A DNA stretch of 32,221 nt from CAYXGE01 sp964464435 (lineage in GTDB: Bacteria > Pseudomonadota > Gammaproteobacteria > Burkholderiales > Methylophilaceae), in assembly GCA_964464435.1 (NCBI GenBank), contig CAYXGE010000013.1:1-32221 (forward strand), written 5' to 3'. The position numbers and the translations under genes were made by a program. This document shows, in pieces, positions 22,667-32,101 of the stretch (its first letter is position 1; the number at the start of each line of letters is the position of its first letter). The notes beneath the pieces are model-generated. The model did not search any database. It saw only the letters and a list, made by a program, of their open reading frames with translations, and was not told the origin of the DNA.

Positions 22667-25051
22667 ATGTTAAATATTGAAATTGATGGCAAGCAAGTTG
22701 AAGTCGATCACGGCACCACGATTATTGATGCTGCGGATAAACTTGGTATTGCAATTCCGCGCTTTTGCTACCACAAAAAACTGTCCGTAGCGGCTAATTG
22801 CCGTATGTGTTTGGTGCAAGTTGAGAAATTTGCAAAACCATTACCTGCATGTGCAACCCCAGTTGCCGATGGCATGAAGATTTTTACACGCTCTAAATCA
22901 GCAGTAGAAGCGCAAAAAAGCGTGATGGAGTTTTTACTCATTAATCACCCCTTAGATTGTCCAATATGTGACCAAGGTGGTGAGTGTGATTTGCAAGACA
23001 TTGCCGTTGGTTTTGGTGGTTGCGGTTCGCGCTATACCGAAGAAAAACGTGTGGTGCTTAACAAAAATATCGGCCCATTGATTTCTACTGATATGACACG
23101 CTGTATCCAATGTACCCGTTGTGTCCGCTTCTTAAAAGAAGTTGGTGGCATGATGGAACTTGGTATGGTAGGTCGTGGTGAGCATGCTGAAATTACTGCC
23201 TATGTAGATCAATCTGTAAACTCTGAGCTGTCAGGCAATATTATTGACTTGTGTCCAGTGGGTGCGCTTACAAGTAAACCATTTAGATATACCGCAAGAA
23301 GTTGGGAGTTGGTTCGCCGTCCAACGATTGCAGCGCATGATGGTCTTGGTTCGCATATTGAAGCGCACATTAAAGATGGCAAAGTCATGCGCGTGTTACC
23401 TCGTGAAAAAGAATCCATTAATGAATGCTGGTTATCAGACAGAGATCGTTTCTCTTATGAAGGCTTAAATAGTCCAGACCGTTTAAAAGTGCCGATGATT
23501 AAACATCATGGTGAATGGCACGAAACTGATTGGAAAACCGCGTTAGAGTATGCCGCTGGTCAACTAAAAGACATTGTGAATGCTGATGGGGCTGAACAAC
23601 TTGGCGTGCTTATATCGCCAAATTCCACCATGGAAGAAACCTATTTAGCAAAAAAAATCGCTAATGATTTAGGCTGTCAAAATGTGGATTATCGTTTGCG
23701 TCATACCGATTTTAGAATGGACGGCAAACGCACAGGAACGCCATGGTTAGGTTGTGACATTCCTGATATTGAGAACTTAGACCGTATCTTGATTGTTGGT
23801 AGCAACCTTCGCAATGAGCATCCACTCATTGCCCACCGTATTCGTAAAGCGGTTGCAAAAGGTGCTGAGCTGTCATTTGTAAACCCGCTTAACGATGACC
23901 CATTAATGAAAGTCACGCATCGTGCCATTACATCACCCAATAATATGGTGAATGTGATGGCGCAAATTCTTAAAGCAATGGCGGGCCTGCAACGTATTTC
24001 ATTATGTTTACCACAGTCGCTCAATGACTTACTCAATTCTGTGAATGTTTGGGATAACACGCAAGCTATGGCGGAAAGCCTTGCAGGTCATGGTAAAGAT
24101 TACGATTTAATTAGCCCTAAAACAGCGATTTTCTTAGGTAATATTGCTCAATACAACCCTAGATTTACAGAGTTATATAGTTTGGCTGAGGCAATTGCAT
24201 CCCTATCTGGTGCAGATTTTGGCTTACTTGCTTCTCATGCAAACAGTACAGGCGCACACCTGATAGGCGCTTTACCGGGCAAAGGTGGTTTGCATGTGAA
24301 GGACATGATAGAAAATCCTCGCAAAGCCTATCTGCTCGTCAATATTGAGCCTGAGTTAGATATGTATAGTGCATTGGCAGCTAAAAAAGCGATTGCCAAA
24401 GCGGAATGTGTGGTGGCTTTAACTGCGTATAAATCAGAAGCATTGGATGATGCCGATGTGTTATTGCCGATTGCGCCATTTACAGAGACATCTGGCACTT
24501 TTATGAGTATGGAAGGCCGTGTACAAAGTTTTGCTGCAGTTACTAAGCCTTTAGGAGAATGTCGTCCAGGTTGGAAAGTATTACGGGTTCTCGCTAATAC
24601 CTTAGGTCTAAGTGGCTTTGAATTTGATAGTAGTGAGCAAGTAAAAAACGCAATCTTTGGTGGTGAGAAACCTTCAGCAGTGGTATGGCGTAGCCTCAAC
24701 AACAACTTGCTTGAGTTGATTGATATTCAAGTGATTATCAAAACAGACAAGTTGCAACGCATTGGTGAGGTCTCGCTTTACCATACCGATCCTATTGTCC
24801 GTCGTTCACCTACCTTGCAAAAAATTAAGTATATGCAAACCCCAATTGCAGGAATGAATGCAGAACAGTTAGAAAAACTAGGTTTAGTGGATGGCGATGA
24901 AGTGATCGTTAAGCAAGCCGGTGGTTCAGCAAAGCTGACTGCAGTATTGGATAATCGTGTTGCAAGAAATTGTGTACGCATTGCGGGCGGTCACCCAGCT
25001 ACTGCATCGCTAGGTGAACTCATGGGCGATATTGAGGTAGTGAAAGCATGA
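22667..25051 (+). CDS. nuoG: NADH-quinone oxidoreductase subunit G
   Basis: Large iron-sulfur subunit of 794 residues. The N-terminal [2Fe-2S] domain has C34, C45, C48 and C62. The next cluster has H94, C98, C101 and C107 (HPLDCPICDQGGEC). A following one has C146, C149 and C152 (CIQCTRC) with a later cysteine in IIDLCPVGAL. The remainder is a molybdopterin-oxidoreductase-like domain, which in NuoG has no molybdenum role. Its stop overlaps the nuoH start (ATGA). Confidence 0.97.
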   Translation: MLNIEIDGKQVEVDHGTTIIDAADKLGIAIPRFCYHKKLSVAANCRMCLVQVEKFAKPLPACATPVADGMKIFTRSKSAVEAQKSVMEFLLINHPLDCPICDQGGECDLQDIAVGFGGCGSRYTEEKRVVLNKNIGPLISTDMTRCIQCTRCVRFLKEVGGMMELGMVGRGEHAEITAYVDQSVNSELSGNIIDLCPVGALTSKPFRYTARSWELVRRPTIAAHDGLGSHIEAHIKDGKVMRVLPREKESINECWLSDRDRFSYEGLNSPDRLKVPMIKHHGEWHETDWKTALEYAAGQLKDIVNADGAEQLGVLISPNSTMEETYLAKKIANDLGCQNVDYRLRHTDFRMDGKRTGTPWLGCDIPDIENLDRILIVGSNLRNEHPLIAHRIRKAVAKGAELSFVNPLNDDPLMKVTHRAITSPNNMVNVMAQILKAMAGLQRISLCLPQSLNDLLNSVNVWDNTQAMAESLAGHGKDYDLISPKTAIFLGNIAQYNPRFTELYSLAEAIASLSGADFGLLASHANSTGAHLIGALPGKGGLHVKDMIENPRKAYLLVNIEPELDMYSALAAKKAIAKAECVVALTAYKSEALDDADVLLPIAPFTETSGTFMSMEGRVQSFAAVTKPLGECRPGWKVLRVLANTLGLSGFEFDSSEQVKNAIFGGEKPSAVVWRSLNNNLLELIDIQVIIKTDKLQRIGEVSLYHTDPIVRRSPTLQKIKYMQTPIAGMNAEQLEKLGLVDGDEVIVKQAGGSAKLTAVLDNRVARNCVRIAGGHPATASLGELMGDIEVVKA

Positions 25052-26100
25052 TGGAGCTCTTTCAACCTTTGCTCAATATAGGCGCAAGCGTTTTTGGTGC
25101 GTATTGGCCTCAAGTTTCACTGACCTTATGGACGCTGATTAAGATTGTGTTAATTGTTGCGCCTTTAATGGGTGCGGTGGCCTACTTAACCTTGGCCGAG
25201 CGTAAAGTCATTGGTTATATGCAAGTGCGTATTGGCCCTAATCGCGTTGGATACTGGGGCTTGTTGCAGCCGATTGCAGATGGCCTGAAGCTGCTAACAA
25301 AAGAAATCATTATTCCAACCGCCTCTAATAAAGCCCTATTTTTAATTGGCCCAGTATTGGCAATTGCGCCAGCCTTTGCGGCTTGGGCGGTAGTGCCGTT
25401 TGATTTAAATATGGTACTGGCTGATGTTGATGCAGGTTTGCTCTATATTCTAGCCATGACCTCTGTAGCGGTTTACGGTGTGATTATTGCTGGTTGGGCA
25501 TCTAACTCTAAATATGCATTTCTTGGCTCATTGCGTTCTGCGGCGCAAATTGTGTCTTATGAAATTGCCATGGGCTTTGCTTTAGTTGGTGTGCTGATGT
25601 GCGCTAATAGCTTAAACCTAGGTAAGATTGTATTGGCTCAGGCAGGCGGTGCACATCAATGGTTCATTTGGCCATTATTTCCATTATTTATTGTTTATTT
25701 TATTAGTGCAGTAGCAGAAACCAATCGCGCACCATTTGACGTCGCTGAAGGTGAGTCAGAAATTGTGGCGGGCTTTCACGTAGAGTATTCAGGTATGGCG
25801 TTTGCAGTATTCTTCTTGGCAGAATATGCCAATATGATTTTAGTCACCATGCTTGCTGCTTTAATGTTCTTAGGCGGTTGGTTATCACCAGTATCGTTCT
25901 TACCAGATAGCTTTATTTGGTTGTTATTAAAAGTGGCATTCTTGTTGTTTTGCTTCTTATGGTTTAGAGCCACTTTCCCACGCTATCGCTATGATCAAAT
26001 CATGCGTTTAGGTTGGAAAGTATTTATTCCAATTACTATTGTATGGATTGTGTTTGTGGGCGGTATGATGCAAACCAGTTTGGCATATTTATTTCACTAG
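25048..26100 (+). CDS. nuoH: NADH-quinone oxidoreductase subunit H
   Basis: Membrane subunit at the junction with the peripheral arm, contributing to the quinone chamber. It has 350 residues and about eight membrane spans. Signature segments are AERKVIGYMQVRIGPNRVG, LKLLTKEI and the acidic loop AETNRAPFDVAEGESEIVAG. The start is one of two tandem ATGs. The first overlaps the nuoG stop by 4 bases. Confidence 0.97.
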   Translation: MMELFQPLLNIGASVFGAYWPQVSLTLWTLIKIVLIVAPLMGAVAYLTLAERKVIGYMQVRIGPNRVGYWGLLQPIADGLKLLTKEIIIPTASNKALFLIGPVLAIAPAFAAWAVVPFDLNMVLADVDAGLLYILAMTSVAVYGVIIAGWASNSKYAFLGSLRSAAQIVSYEIAMGFALVGVLMCANSLNLGKIVLAQAGGAHQWFIWPLFPLFIVYFISAVAETNRAPFDVAEGESEIVAGFHVEYSGMAFAVFFLAEYANMILVTMLAALMFLGGWLSPVSFLPDSFIWLLLKVAFLLFCFLWFRATFPRYRYDQIMRLGWKVFIPITIVWIVFVGGMMQTSLAYLFH

Positions 26101-26110
26101 GTGATAAGAC

Positions 26111-26602
26111 ATGTTCAGCAAAATTAAAACAGTTTTATCTAGCTTAATGCTCGTTGAGTTGCTTAAGGGCATGGCGCTCACTGGCAGATACTTTTTTGCG
26201 CCTAAAATTACCGTGCAGTTCCCTGAAGAGCGTACGCCTATGTCACCACGCTTTAGAGGCTTGCATGCATTAAGACGTTACCCTAACGGTGAAGAACGTT
26301 GTATTGCTTGTAAATTATGTGAGGCTGTATGTCCAGCCATGGCGATTACCATTGAGTCTGAGCAACGTGAGGACAATACGCGTCGCACTACCCGTTACGA
26401 TATTGATTTAACGAAATGTATTTTCTGTGGCATGTGCGAAGAATCTTGCCCAGTAGACTCGATTGTAGAAACCCGTGTATTTGATTATCACGGTGAGCAA
26501 CGCGGTGATTTACTGTATACCAAAGAAATGTTGCTAGCAGTGGGTGATAAGTATGAAGCGCAGATTGCCGCTGACCGTAGTGAAGACGCAAAATTTAGAT
26601 AA
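26111..26602 (+). CDS. nuoI: NADH-quinone oxidoreductase subunit I
   Basis: Ferredoxin-like subunit (163 residues) carrying clusters N6a and N6b. Two [4Fe-4S] motifs are complete: C64, C67, C70 and C74 (CIACKLCEAVCP), then C103, C106, C109 and C113 (CIFCGMCEESCP). The N-terminal amphipathic helix that anchors it to the membrane arm is present (~1-30). A 40-base gap with an AGGA site leads to nuoJ. Confidence 0.97.
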   Translation: MFSKIKTVLSSLMLVELLKGMALTGRYFFAPKITVQFPEERTPMSPRFRGLHALRRYPNGEERCIACKLCEAVCPAMAITIESEQREDNTRRTTRYDIDLTKCIFCGMCEESCPVDSIVETRVFDYHGEQRGDLLYTKEMLLAVGDKYEAQIAADRSEDAKFR

Positions 26603-26642
26603 CAATAGAACATAGACGGAAAAACAGGACGTAGCTAAACCT

Positions 26643-27275
26643 ATGATGTTTCAAGATTACGTATTTTATTTTTTAGCAGCCATATTATTGGCGGCTGGCG
26701 TGCGAGTGATTACAGCACGTAATCCTGTGCATGCCGCACTTTATCTTGTTCTTGCATTTTTTACTGCAGCAGGTATTTGGTTGTTACTTGAAGCCGAGTT
26801 CTTAGCAATCACTTTAGTCTTGGTGTATGTAGGTGCGGTGATGGTGTTATTCTTGTTTGTGGTGATGATGTTGGATATCAATATCGACAAAATGCGTGAA
26901 GGCTTTTGGAAAGCCCTGCCTGTAGCATTGCCTGTAGGTATTTTAATGGCGGTTGAAATGGTGCTTATTTTAAACACGCCACATACTTTAGCCACTACCC
27001 CTGTGGTGCATGGCGCTGACTACAGCAATACTGCTGAGTTGGGTCGTGTTATGTATACCCAATACCTATTGCCGTTTGAATTAGCTGCAGTGGTGTTGCT
27101 GGTGGCGATTATTGCTGCAATTGCACTCACTCTGCGTGACCGTAAAGATACAAAATCACAAAACCCTGCTGAACAAGTGAAGGTAAAACGCGCAGACCGT
27201 ATTCGTATGGTCAGTATGCCCTCAGAGCATGAAGTGCCAGAGCAAACATCAGATAATGGAAAGGAAAAGGCGTAA
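26643..27275 (+). CDS. nuoJ: NADH-quinone oxidoreductase subunit J
   Basis: Hydrophobic subunit of 210 residues with five predicted spans, the last near residues 139-160, followed by a charged cytoplasmic tail. The conserved third span LVLVYVGAVMVLFLFVVMML, with its tyrosine and flexible glycine, is clear. Tandem ATGs mark the start. The stop overlaps the nuoK start by one base (TAATG). Confidence 0.96.
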   Translation: MMFQDYVFYFLAAILLAAGVRVITARNPVHAALYLVLAFFTAAGIWLLLEAEFLAITLVLVYVGAVMVLFLFVVMMLDINIDKMREGFWKALPVALPVGILMAVEMVLILNTPHTLATTPVVHGADYSNTAELGRVMYTQYLLPFELAAVVLLVAIIAAIALTLRDRKDTKSQNPAEQVKVKRADRIRMVSMPSEHEVPEQTSDNGKEKA

Positions 27276-27580
27276 TGGTCGGTCTTTCACATTACCTCAT
27301 TTTGGGCACTTTATTATTTGCTATTAGCGTCATTGGCATTTTCCTCAATCGTAAAAACGTCATTATTGTATTAATGGCAATTGAGTTGATGTTACTAGCT
27401 GTGAATTTAAACTTTATCGCCTTTTCACATTATCTTAATGATTTGGCAGGCCAAGTGTTTGTGTTTTTTATTCTTACAGTTGCGGCGGCAGAGTCTGCCA
27501 TTGGTTTAGCAATTTTAGTGGTGCTGTTTAGAAATTTACGCACCATTAACGTTGATGATATGAATAGTTTGAAGGGTTAA
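27275..27580 (+). CDS. nuoK: NADH-quinone oxidoreductase subunit K
   Basis: Three-span subunit of 101 residues, the standard length, homologous to MrpC. It starts with LSHYLILGTLLFAISVIG. The buried glutamates of the proton path lie in the second and third spans (MAIELMLLAVNLNF and TVAAAESAIGLAILV). It is translationally coupled to nuoJ, and nuoL begins 2 bases after its stop. Confidence 0.97.
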   Translation: MVGLSHYLILGTLLFAISVIGIFLNRKNVIIVLMAIELMLLAVNLNFIAFSHYLNDLAGQVFVFFILTVAAAESAIGLAILVVLFRNLRTINVDDMNSLKG

Positions 27581-27582
27581 CC

Positions 27583-29139
27583 TTGAGCAATATGCAAACA
27601 ATTTACTTGCTAATTCCTTTGCTGCCATTATTTGCAGCGGCGGTCGTTGGCCTATTTTCAAGAGTATTACCAAAAGCCATTGCACATACTCTCACTATTT
27701 TAGGGGTGGCGGCATCATTTGCACTTTCTGTTGTAGTTTTTAATGATGCCTTAGCTGGGCATGTTTATAACGGCACTGTATACACATGGTTAACCAGCGG
27801 CAATGTCAGTTTTGAAGTCGGTTTCTTGGTAGATAAACTCACTGCAACCATGATGTTAGTGGTGACTTTTGTATCACTCATGGTGCACGTATATACCATT
27901 GGCTACATGAAAGATGACCCTGGCTATAACCGTTTCTTCAGCTACATATCGTTATTTACTTTCTCCATGCTCATGTTGGTCATGAGTAACAACTTTATGC
28001 AGTTGTTCTTTGGCTGGGAAGCTGTGGGTTTAGTGTCCTATTTACTCATTGGTTTCTGGTTTACCCGCCCAACTGCTATCTATGCTAATTTAAAAGCCTT
28101 TTTGGTTAACCGTGTAGGTGACTTTGGCTTTCTATTAGGCATAGGTTTGGTGTTGTATCACTTAGGTAGTCTTGATTATGCCGCCGTGTTTTCTATTGCA
28201 CCGCAATTTGCAGATGCCAAAATTACTTTAATTCCTGGTGTTGAATGGTCGTTGATGACCGTAACCTGTATTTTGCTATTTGTGGGTGCTATGGGTAAAT
28301 CAGCGCAAGTACCATTGCATGTGTGGCTTCCAGACTCAATGGAAGGCCCAACCCCAATTTCAGCCTTGATTCACGCCGCAACAATGGTAACCGCAGGTAT
28401 TTTTATGGTGGCACGTATGTCACCACTTTTTGAGTTATCTACTACAGCGCTATCTACAGTTTTAGTAATAGGTGCAATAACAGCCTTGTTTATGGGCTTC
28501 TTAGGCATTATTCAAAATGACATTAAACGTGTAGTCGCGTATTCAACCTTATCCCAACTAGGTTATATGACAGTGGCTTTAGGTGTATCAGCCTATTCAG
28601 TGGCCATTTTTCACCTTATGACCCACGCGTTTTTTAAAGCCTTGTTATTCTTAGGCGCAGGTGCCGTGATTATGGCGATGCACCATGACCAAGACATTCG
28701 CAATATGGGTGGCTTGCGTAAACACATGAAAATCGTATGGATTACTTCACTCATTGGCTCGCTTGCCTTAATCGGTACACCTTTCTTTTCAGGCTTTTAC
28801 TCAAAAGACTCAATTATTGAAGCGGTGGCTTTGTCACACATTCCGGGCAGCGGTTTTGCCTATTTTGCGGTGATGGCTGGCGTTTTTGTCACTGCGTTTT
28901 ACTCATTCCGNNNNNNNNNNNNNNNNNNNNNNNNNNNNNNNNNNNNNNNNNNNNNNNNNNNNNNNNNNNNNNNNNNNNNNNNNNNNNNNNNNNNNNNNNN
29001 NNNNNNNNNNGGCACTGCAAACTTAATCGGACGTATTTCAGGCATTATTCGCCATTTGCAATCTGGTTTAATTTATCACTATGCCTTTGCTATGATTATT
29101 GGCGTGTTTTTATTGCTTACTTTCTTCATGAAGATATAA
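27583..29139 (+). CDS. nuoL: NADH-quinone oxidoreductase subunit L, interrupted by an assembly gap
   Basis: Distal antiporter-like proton-pumping subunit. The visible N-terminal 442 residues show the family core, including the key glutamate E146 in FFGWEAVGLVSYLL, HVWLPDSMEGPTPISALIHA and DIKRVVAYSTLSQLGYM. The start is a TTG with AAGGG 6 bases upstream; an ATG three codons later is spaced worse. The run of 100 Ns at 28911-29010 removes the late spans and most of the long lateral helix. Only ~42 C-terminal residues follow. As written it encodes 518 residues, versus 613 in E. coli, so real sequence is missing. I see no evidence of a pseudogene. Confidence 0.95.
   Translation: MSNMQTIYLLIPLLPLFAAAVVGLFSRVLPKAIAHTLTILGVAASFALSVVVFNDALAGHVYNGTVYTWLTSGNVSFEVGFLVDKLTATMMLVVTFVSLMVHVYTIGYMKDDPGYNRFFSYISLFTFSMLMLVMSNNFMQLFFGWEAVGLVSYLLIGFWFTRPTAIYANLKAFLVNRVGDFGFLLGIGLVLYHLGSLDYAAVFSIAPQFADAKITLIPGVEWSLMTVTCILLFVGAMGKSAQVPLHVWLPDSMEGPTPISALIHAATMVTAGIFMVARMSPLFELSTTALSTVLVIGAITALFMGFLGIIQNDIKRVVAYSTLSQLGYMTVALGVSAYSVAIFHLMTHAFFKALLFLGAGAVIMAMHHDQDIRNMGGLRKHMKIVWITSLIGSLALIGTPFFSGFYSKDSIIEAVALSHIPGSGFAYFAVMAGVFVTAFYSFXXXXXXXXXXXXXXXXXXXXXXXXXXXXXXXXXXGTANLIGRISGIIRHLQSGLIYHYAFAMIIGVFLLLTFFMKI
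28911..29010. other. Assembly gap of exactly 100 Ns within nuoL
   Basis: One hundred consecutive Ns, the conventional placeholder for a gap of unknown size. Compared with E. coli NuoL, roughly 130 or more residues belong between the flanking segments, so at least about 390 bases are absent. Preservation of the reading frame across the Ns is coincidental. Confidence 0.97.
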
Positions 29140-30630
29140 ATGTTAGAACATCATATTCTTAGTCTTGCGATTTGGGTGCCAGTACTTTGCGGCATCATCG
29201 TGCTATTTACAGGTAGCGATAAAAATGCAAATGCGGCACGTTGGTTAGCCTTGCTTGGTAGTATTGTCAGCTTTTTGGTAACCGTACCCTTAATCACAGG
29301 TTTTAACTATAGTGAGGCTGGATTTCAGTTTGAAGAGGCCTACCGTTGGATTCCAACATTCAATATCAATTACCACTTAGGGGTTGATGGTATCGCAGTT
29401 CCGCTGATTATTCTTACCAGCTTTTTTACAGTCATTGTTGTAGTGGCCGCATGGGAAGTTATTCAAAAACGTGTAGCACAATACATGGCGGCATTTTTAA
29501 TAATGTCAGGCCTCATGATAGGCGTATTTAGTGCGCTAGACGCCATTTTGTACTATGTATTTTGGGAAGCGATGTTGATTCCCATGTTCTTGGTGATTGG
29601 TATTTGGGGTGGGCCAAATCGCGTGTACGCCACCATCAAATTCTTCTTGTATACCTTACTTGGCTCATTGCTAATGTTGGTGGCATTTGTCTATATGTAT
29701 CACCAAACCAACAGCTTTGAAATTGTTGATTATTACAGTTTGCCCATGACGCTTAATGTGCAAATTTATATCTTTATTGCCTTCTTTATGGCGTTTGCGG
29801 TCAAAGTGCCGATGTGGCCGTTGCATACTTGGTTGCCCGATGCCCACGTTGAAGCACCTACTGGCGGTTCAGTCGTGTTGGCGGCAATTGCGCTTAAATT
29901 GGGCGGCTACAGCTTTTTACGCTTTGCCATGCCTATTGCGCCAGATGCCTCACACCACCTTGCAGGTTTTATGATTACATTGTCGCTCATTGCCGTGGTG
30001 TATATTGCTTTAGTGGCCTTAGTACAAAAAGACATGAAAAAGCTGATTGCGTACTCTTCAATCTCTCACATGGGTTTTGTCACGCTAGGCATGTTTATTT
30101 TTAACCCATTAGGCATGGAAGGCGCTATTGTGCAAATGATGTCTCATGGCTTTATTTCAGGCGCCATGTTCTTGTGCGTAGGCGTGCTGTACGACCGTGT
30201 ACACTCACGTCAAATTGCCGATTACGGTGGTGTCGTCAACACCATGCCAGTGTTTGCTGCCTTTGCAGTACTGTTTGCCATGGCTAATGCTGGCTTGCCA
30301 GGTACATCAGGCTTTGTGGGCGAGTTTATGGTGATATTGGGTAGCCTACAAGTCAACTTTTGGTATGCCGTACTCGCATCTACTACCTTAATTTTTGGTG
30401 CCGCCTATACCTTATGGATGACTAAACGTGTGTTCTTTGGCGCGGTGGCTAATCACCATGTAGCAGAGCTTACTGATATTAATAGACGCGAGTTTGCTAT
30501 TCTAGCTGTACTGGCAATTTTAGTTTTGGCGCTAGGTATCTATCCAAAACCATTAACTGATATGACACACGCCTCAGTTGACCAATTATTAATGCATTTA
30601 TCGCACAGCAAAATAGCTGGTGTTTTATAG
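29140..30630 (+). CDS. nuoM: NADH-quinone oxidoreductase subunit M
   Basis: Antiporter-like proton-pumping subunit of 496 residues with about 14 spans. The essential glutamate is E143 in YVFWEAMLIPMF. The conserved lysine-bearing span is in FMAFAVKVPMWPLHTWLPDAH, followed by LIAYSSISHMGFV. The ATG directly follows the nuoL stop with no spacer, so its ribosome site lies within the nuoL end. nuoN begins 13 bases downstream. Confidence 0.97.
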   Translation: MLEHHILSLAIWVPVLCGIIVLFTGSDKNANAARWLALLGSIVSFLVTVPLITGFNYSEAGFQFEEAYRWIPTFNINYHLGVDGIAVPLIILTSFFTVIVVVAAWEVIQKRVAQYMAAFLIMSGLMIGVFSALDAILYYVFWEAMLIPMFLVIGIWGGPNRVYATIKFFLYTLLGSLLMLVAFVYMYHQTNSFEIVDYYSLPMTLNVQIYIFIAFFMAFAVKVPMWPLHTWLPDAHVEAPTGGSVVLAAIALKLGGYSFLRFAMPIAPDASHHLAGFMITLSLIAVVYIALVALVQKDMKKLIAYSSISHMGFVTLGMFIFNPLGMEGAIVQMMSHGFISGAMFLCVGVLYDRVHSRQIADYGGVVNTMPVFAAFAVLFAMANAGLPGTSGFVGEFMVILGSLQVNFWYAVLASTTLIFGAAYTLWMTKRVFFGAVANHHVAELTDINRREFAILAVLAILVLALGIYPKPLTDMTHASVDQLLMHLSHSKIAGVL

Positions 30631-30643
30631 GGTATAAAAACGC

Positions 30644-32098
30644 ATGTCACCAATTTTTAACGATGTAATGTCTGCACTACCTGAGATGATTATCTTGGGT
30701 ATGGCGATGTTCATTCTCATTTTGGATTTATTTCTAAAACCAAGCCAACGCATTTGGGTGTATGTGCTTTCAATCGCTACCTTAGGTGCGGCAGCCATTG
30801 CTACCATTAAAACTTCAACTGGCGGGGTAGGTTATGCCTTTAGTGAAATGTTTGTGGATGACCCGCTTGCAGACATGTTAAAACTGATGATTTATTTCAG
30901 TACCTTTATTATGTTTGTTTACACCAGACAGTACTTAATTGAGCGCAATATGTACCGTGGTGAATACTACGCTCTAGTGCTATTTGCTGTAGCAGGTATG
31001 ATGATTATGGTGTCAGGCCAAACTTTATTAACCCTGTATATGGGCTTAGAGTTGCTTTCACTCTGCATGTATACCTTGGTCGCACTCGATAGAGACAACC
31101 CACGTGCCACTGAAGCCGCCATGAAATACTTTGTATTGGGTGCGCTGGCCTCTGGTATGTTGCTGTACGGCATGTCTATGATTTATGGCTCTACTGGCAG
31201 CTTAAATATTTCGCAAATCGCCAATACTATTCTTAACCCTAACCAAAACCATATGGTGCTTATTTTGGGCTTGGTGTTTATTGTGGCTGGTATTGCATTT
31301 AAGCTCGGCGCAGTACCGTTTCAAATGTGGGTGCCAGATGTGTACCACGGTTCGCCAACCGCCATCACCATGTTTGTGGGCTCAGTGCCTAAATTTGCAG
31401 GTTATGCACTTACATTTAGATTGCTCATTCAAGGGCTTTACCCATTAGTGGCTGATTGGCAAGATATGCTCATCATCATGGCAGTATTGTCTATGGTAAT
31501 TGGTAATGTCACCGCTATTGCGCAAACCAACCTTAAACGTATGTTGGCGTATTCCACCATCTCGCATATTGGCTTCTTATTATTAGGCTTTTTAAGCTAC
31601 TCGCCTACAAACCCAAATGGCGTGATTTCATCCATGTTCTATATTTCAGCTTATGTGCTCATGACATTGGCGGCGTTTGGCATTATCTTGCTACTCACTC
31701 GCAAAGGGTTTGAGGCAGAACAACTCAGCGATTTAAAAGGCCTTAACCAACGTAGCCCGTGGTATGCATTTTTAATGCTTATTACCATGTTCTCAATGGC
31801 AGGTGTACCGCCAACCGTGGGCTTTTATGCCAAATTTGTGGTGCTACAGGCGGCTATGCAAGCAGGCTTTGTAAGCTTAGTAATATTTGCCGTGCTCATG
31901 GCGGCCATTGGCGCGTTTTACTACTTACGTATTGTTAAACTCATGTACTTTGATGATGCGCAAGACCATGCGCCAATTGTGGCGTCTGGCAGTGTTAAAT
32001 TAGTGCTTAGTTTAAATGCTTTTGCCTTACTAGCCTTAGGTCTCATGCCGCAACCACTCATGGCTGTTTGTGGCAATGCTATTCTCAGTAGTTTATAA
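30644..32098 (+). CDS. nuoN: NADH-quinone oxidoreductase subunit N
   Basis: Third antiporter-like proton-pumping subunit, 484 residues with about 14 spans. It shows the glutamate-containing GLELLSLCMYTLVAL, the lysine span IAFKLGAVPFQMWVPDVYHGSPTA (in part) and LKRMLAYSTISHIGFLLLG. It completes the set nuoA-N in canonical order. A DUF2818-type gene begins 3 bases after its stop, as in other betaproteobacteria. Confidence 0.97.
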   Translation: MSPIFNDVMSALPEMIILGMAMFILILDLFLKPSQRIWVYVLSIATLGAAAIATIKTSTGGVGYAFSEMFVDDPLADMLKLMIYFSTFIMFVYTRQYLIERNMYRGEYYALVLFAVAGMMIMVSGQTLLTLYMGLELLSLCMYTLVALDRDNPRATEAAMKYFVLGALASGMLLYGMSMIYGSTGSLNISQIANTILNPNQNHMVLILGLVFIVAGIAFKLGAVPFQMWVPDVYHGSPTAITMFVGSVPKFAGYALTFRLLIQGLYPLVADWQDMLIIMAVLSMVIGNVTAIAQTNLKRMLAYSTISHIGFLLLGFLSYSPTNPNGVISSMFYISAYVLMTLAAFGIILLLTRKGFEAEQLSDLKGLNQRSPWYAFLMLITMFSMAGVPPTVGFYAKFVVLQAAMQAGFVSLVIFAVLMAAIGAFYYLRIVKLMYFDDAQDHAPIVASGSVKLVLSLNAFALLALGLMPQPLMAVCGNAILSSL

Positions 32099-32101
32099 AT
32101 C

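Noticed and set aside
27583..29139. nuoL as a truncated pseudogene
   Set aside because: The shortness is explained by the N run. Both flanks are in frame, intact and family-typical, and nuoM follows directly.
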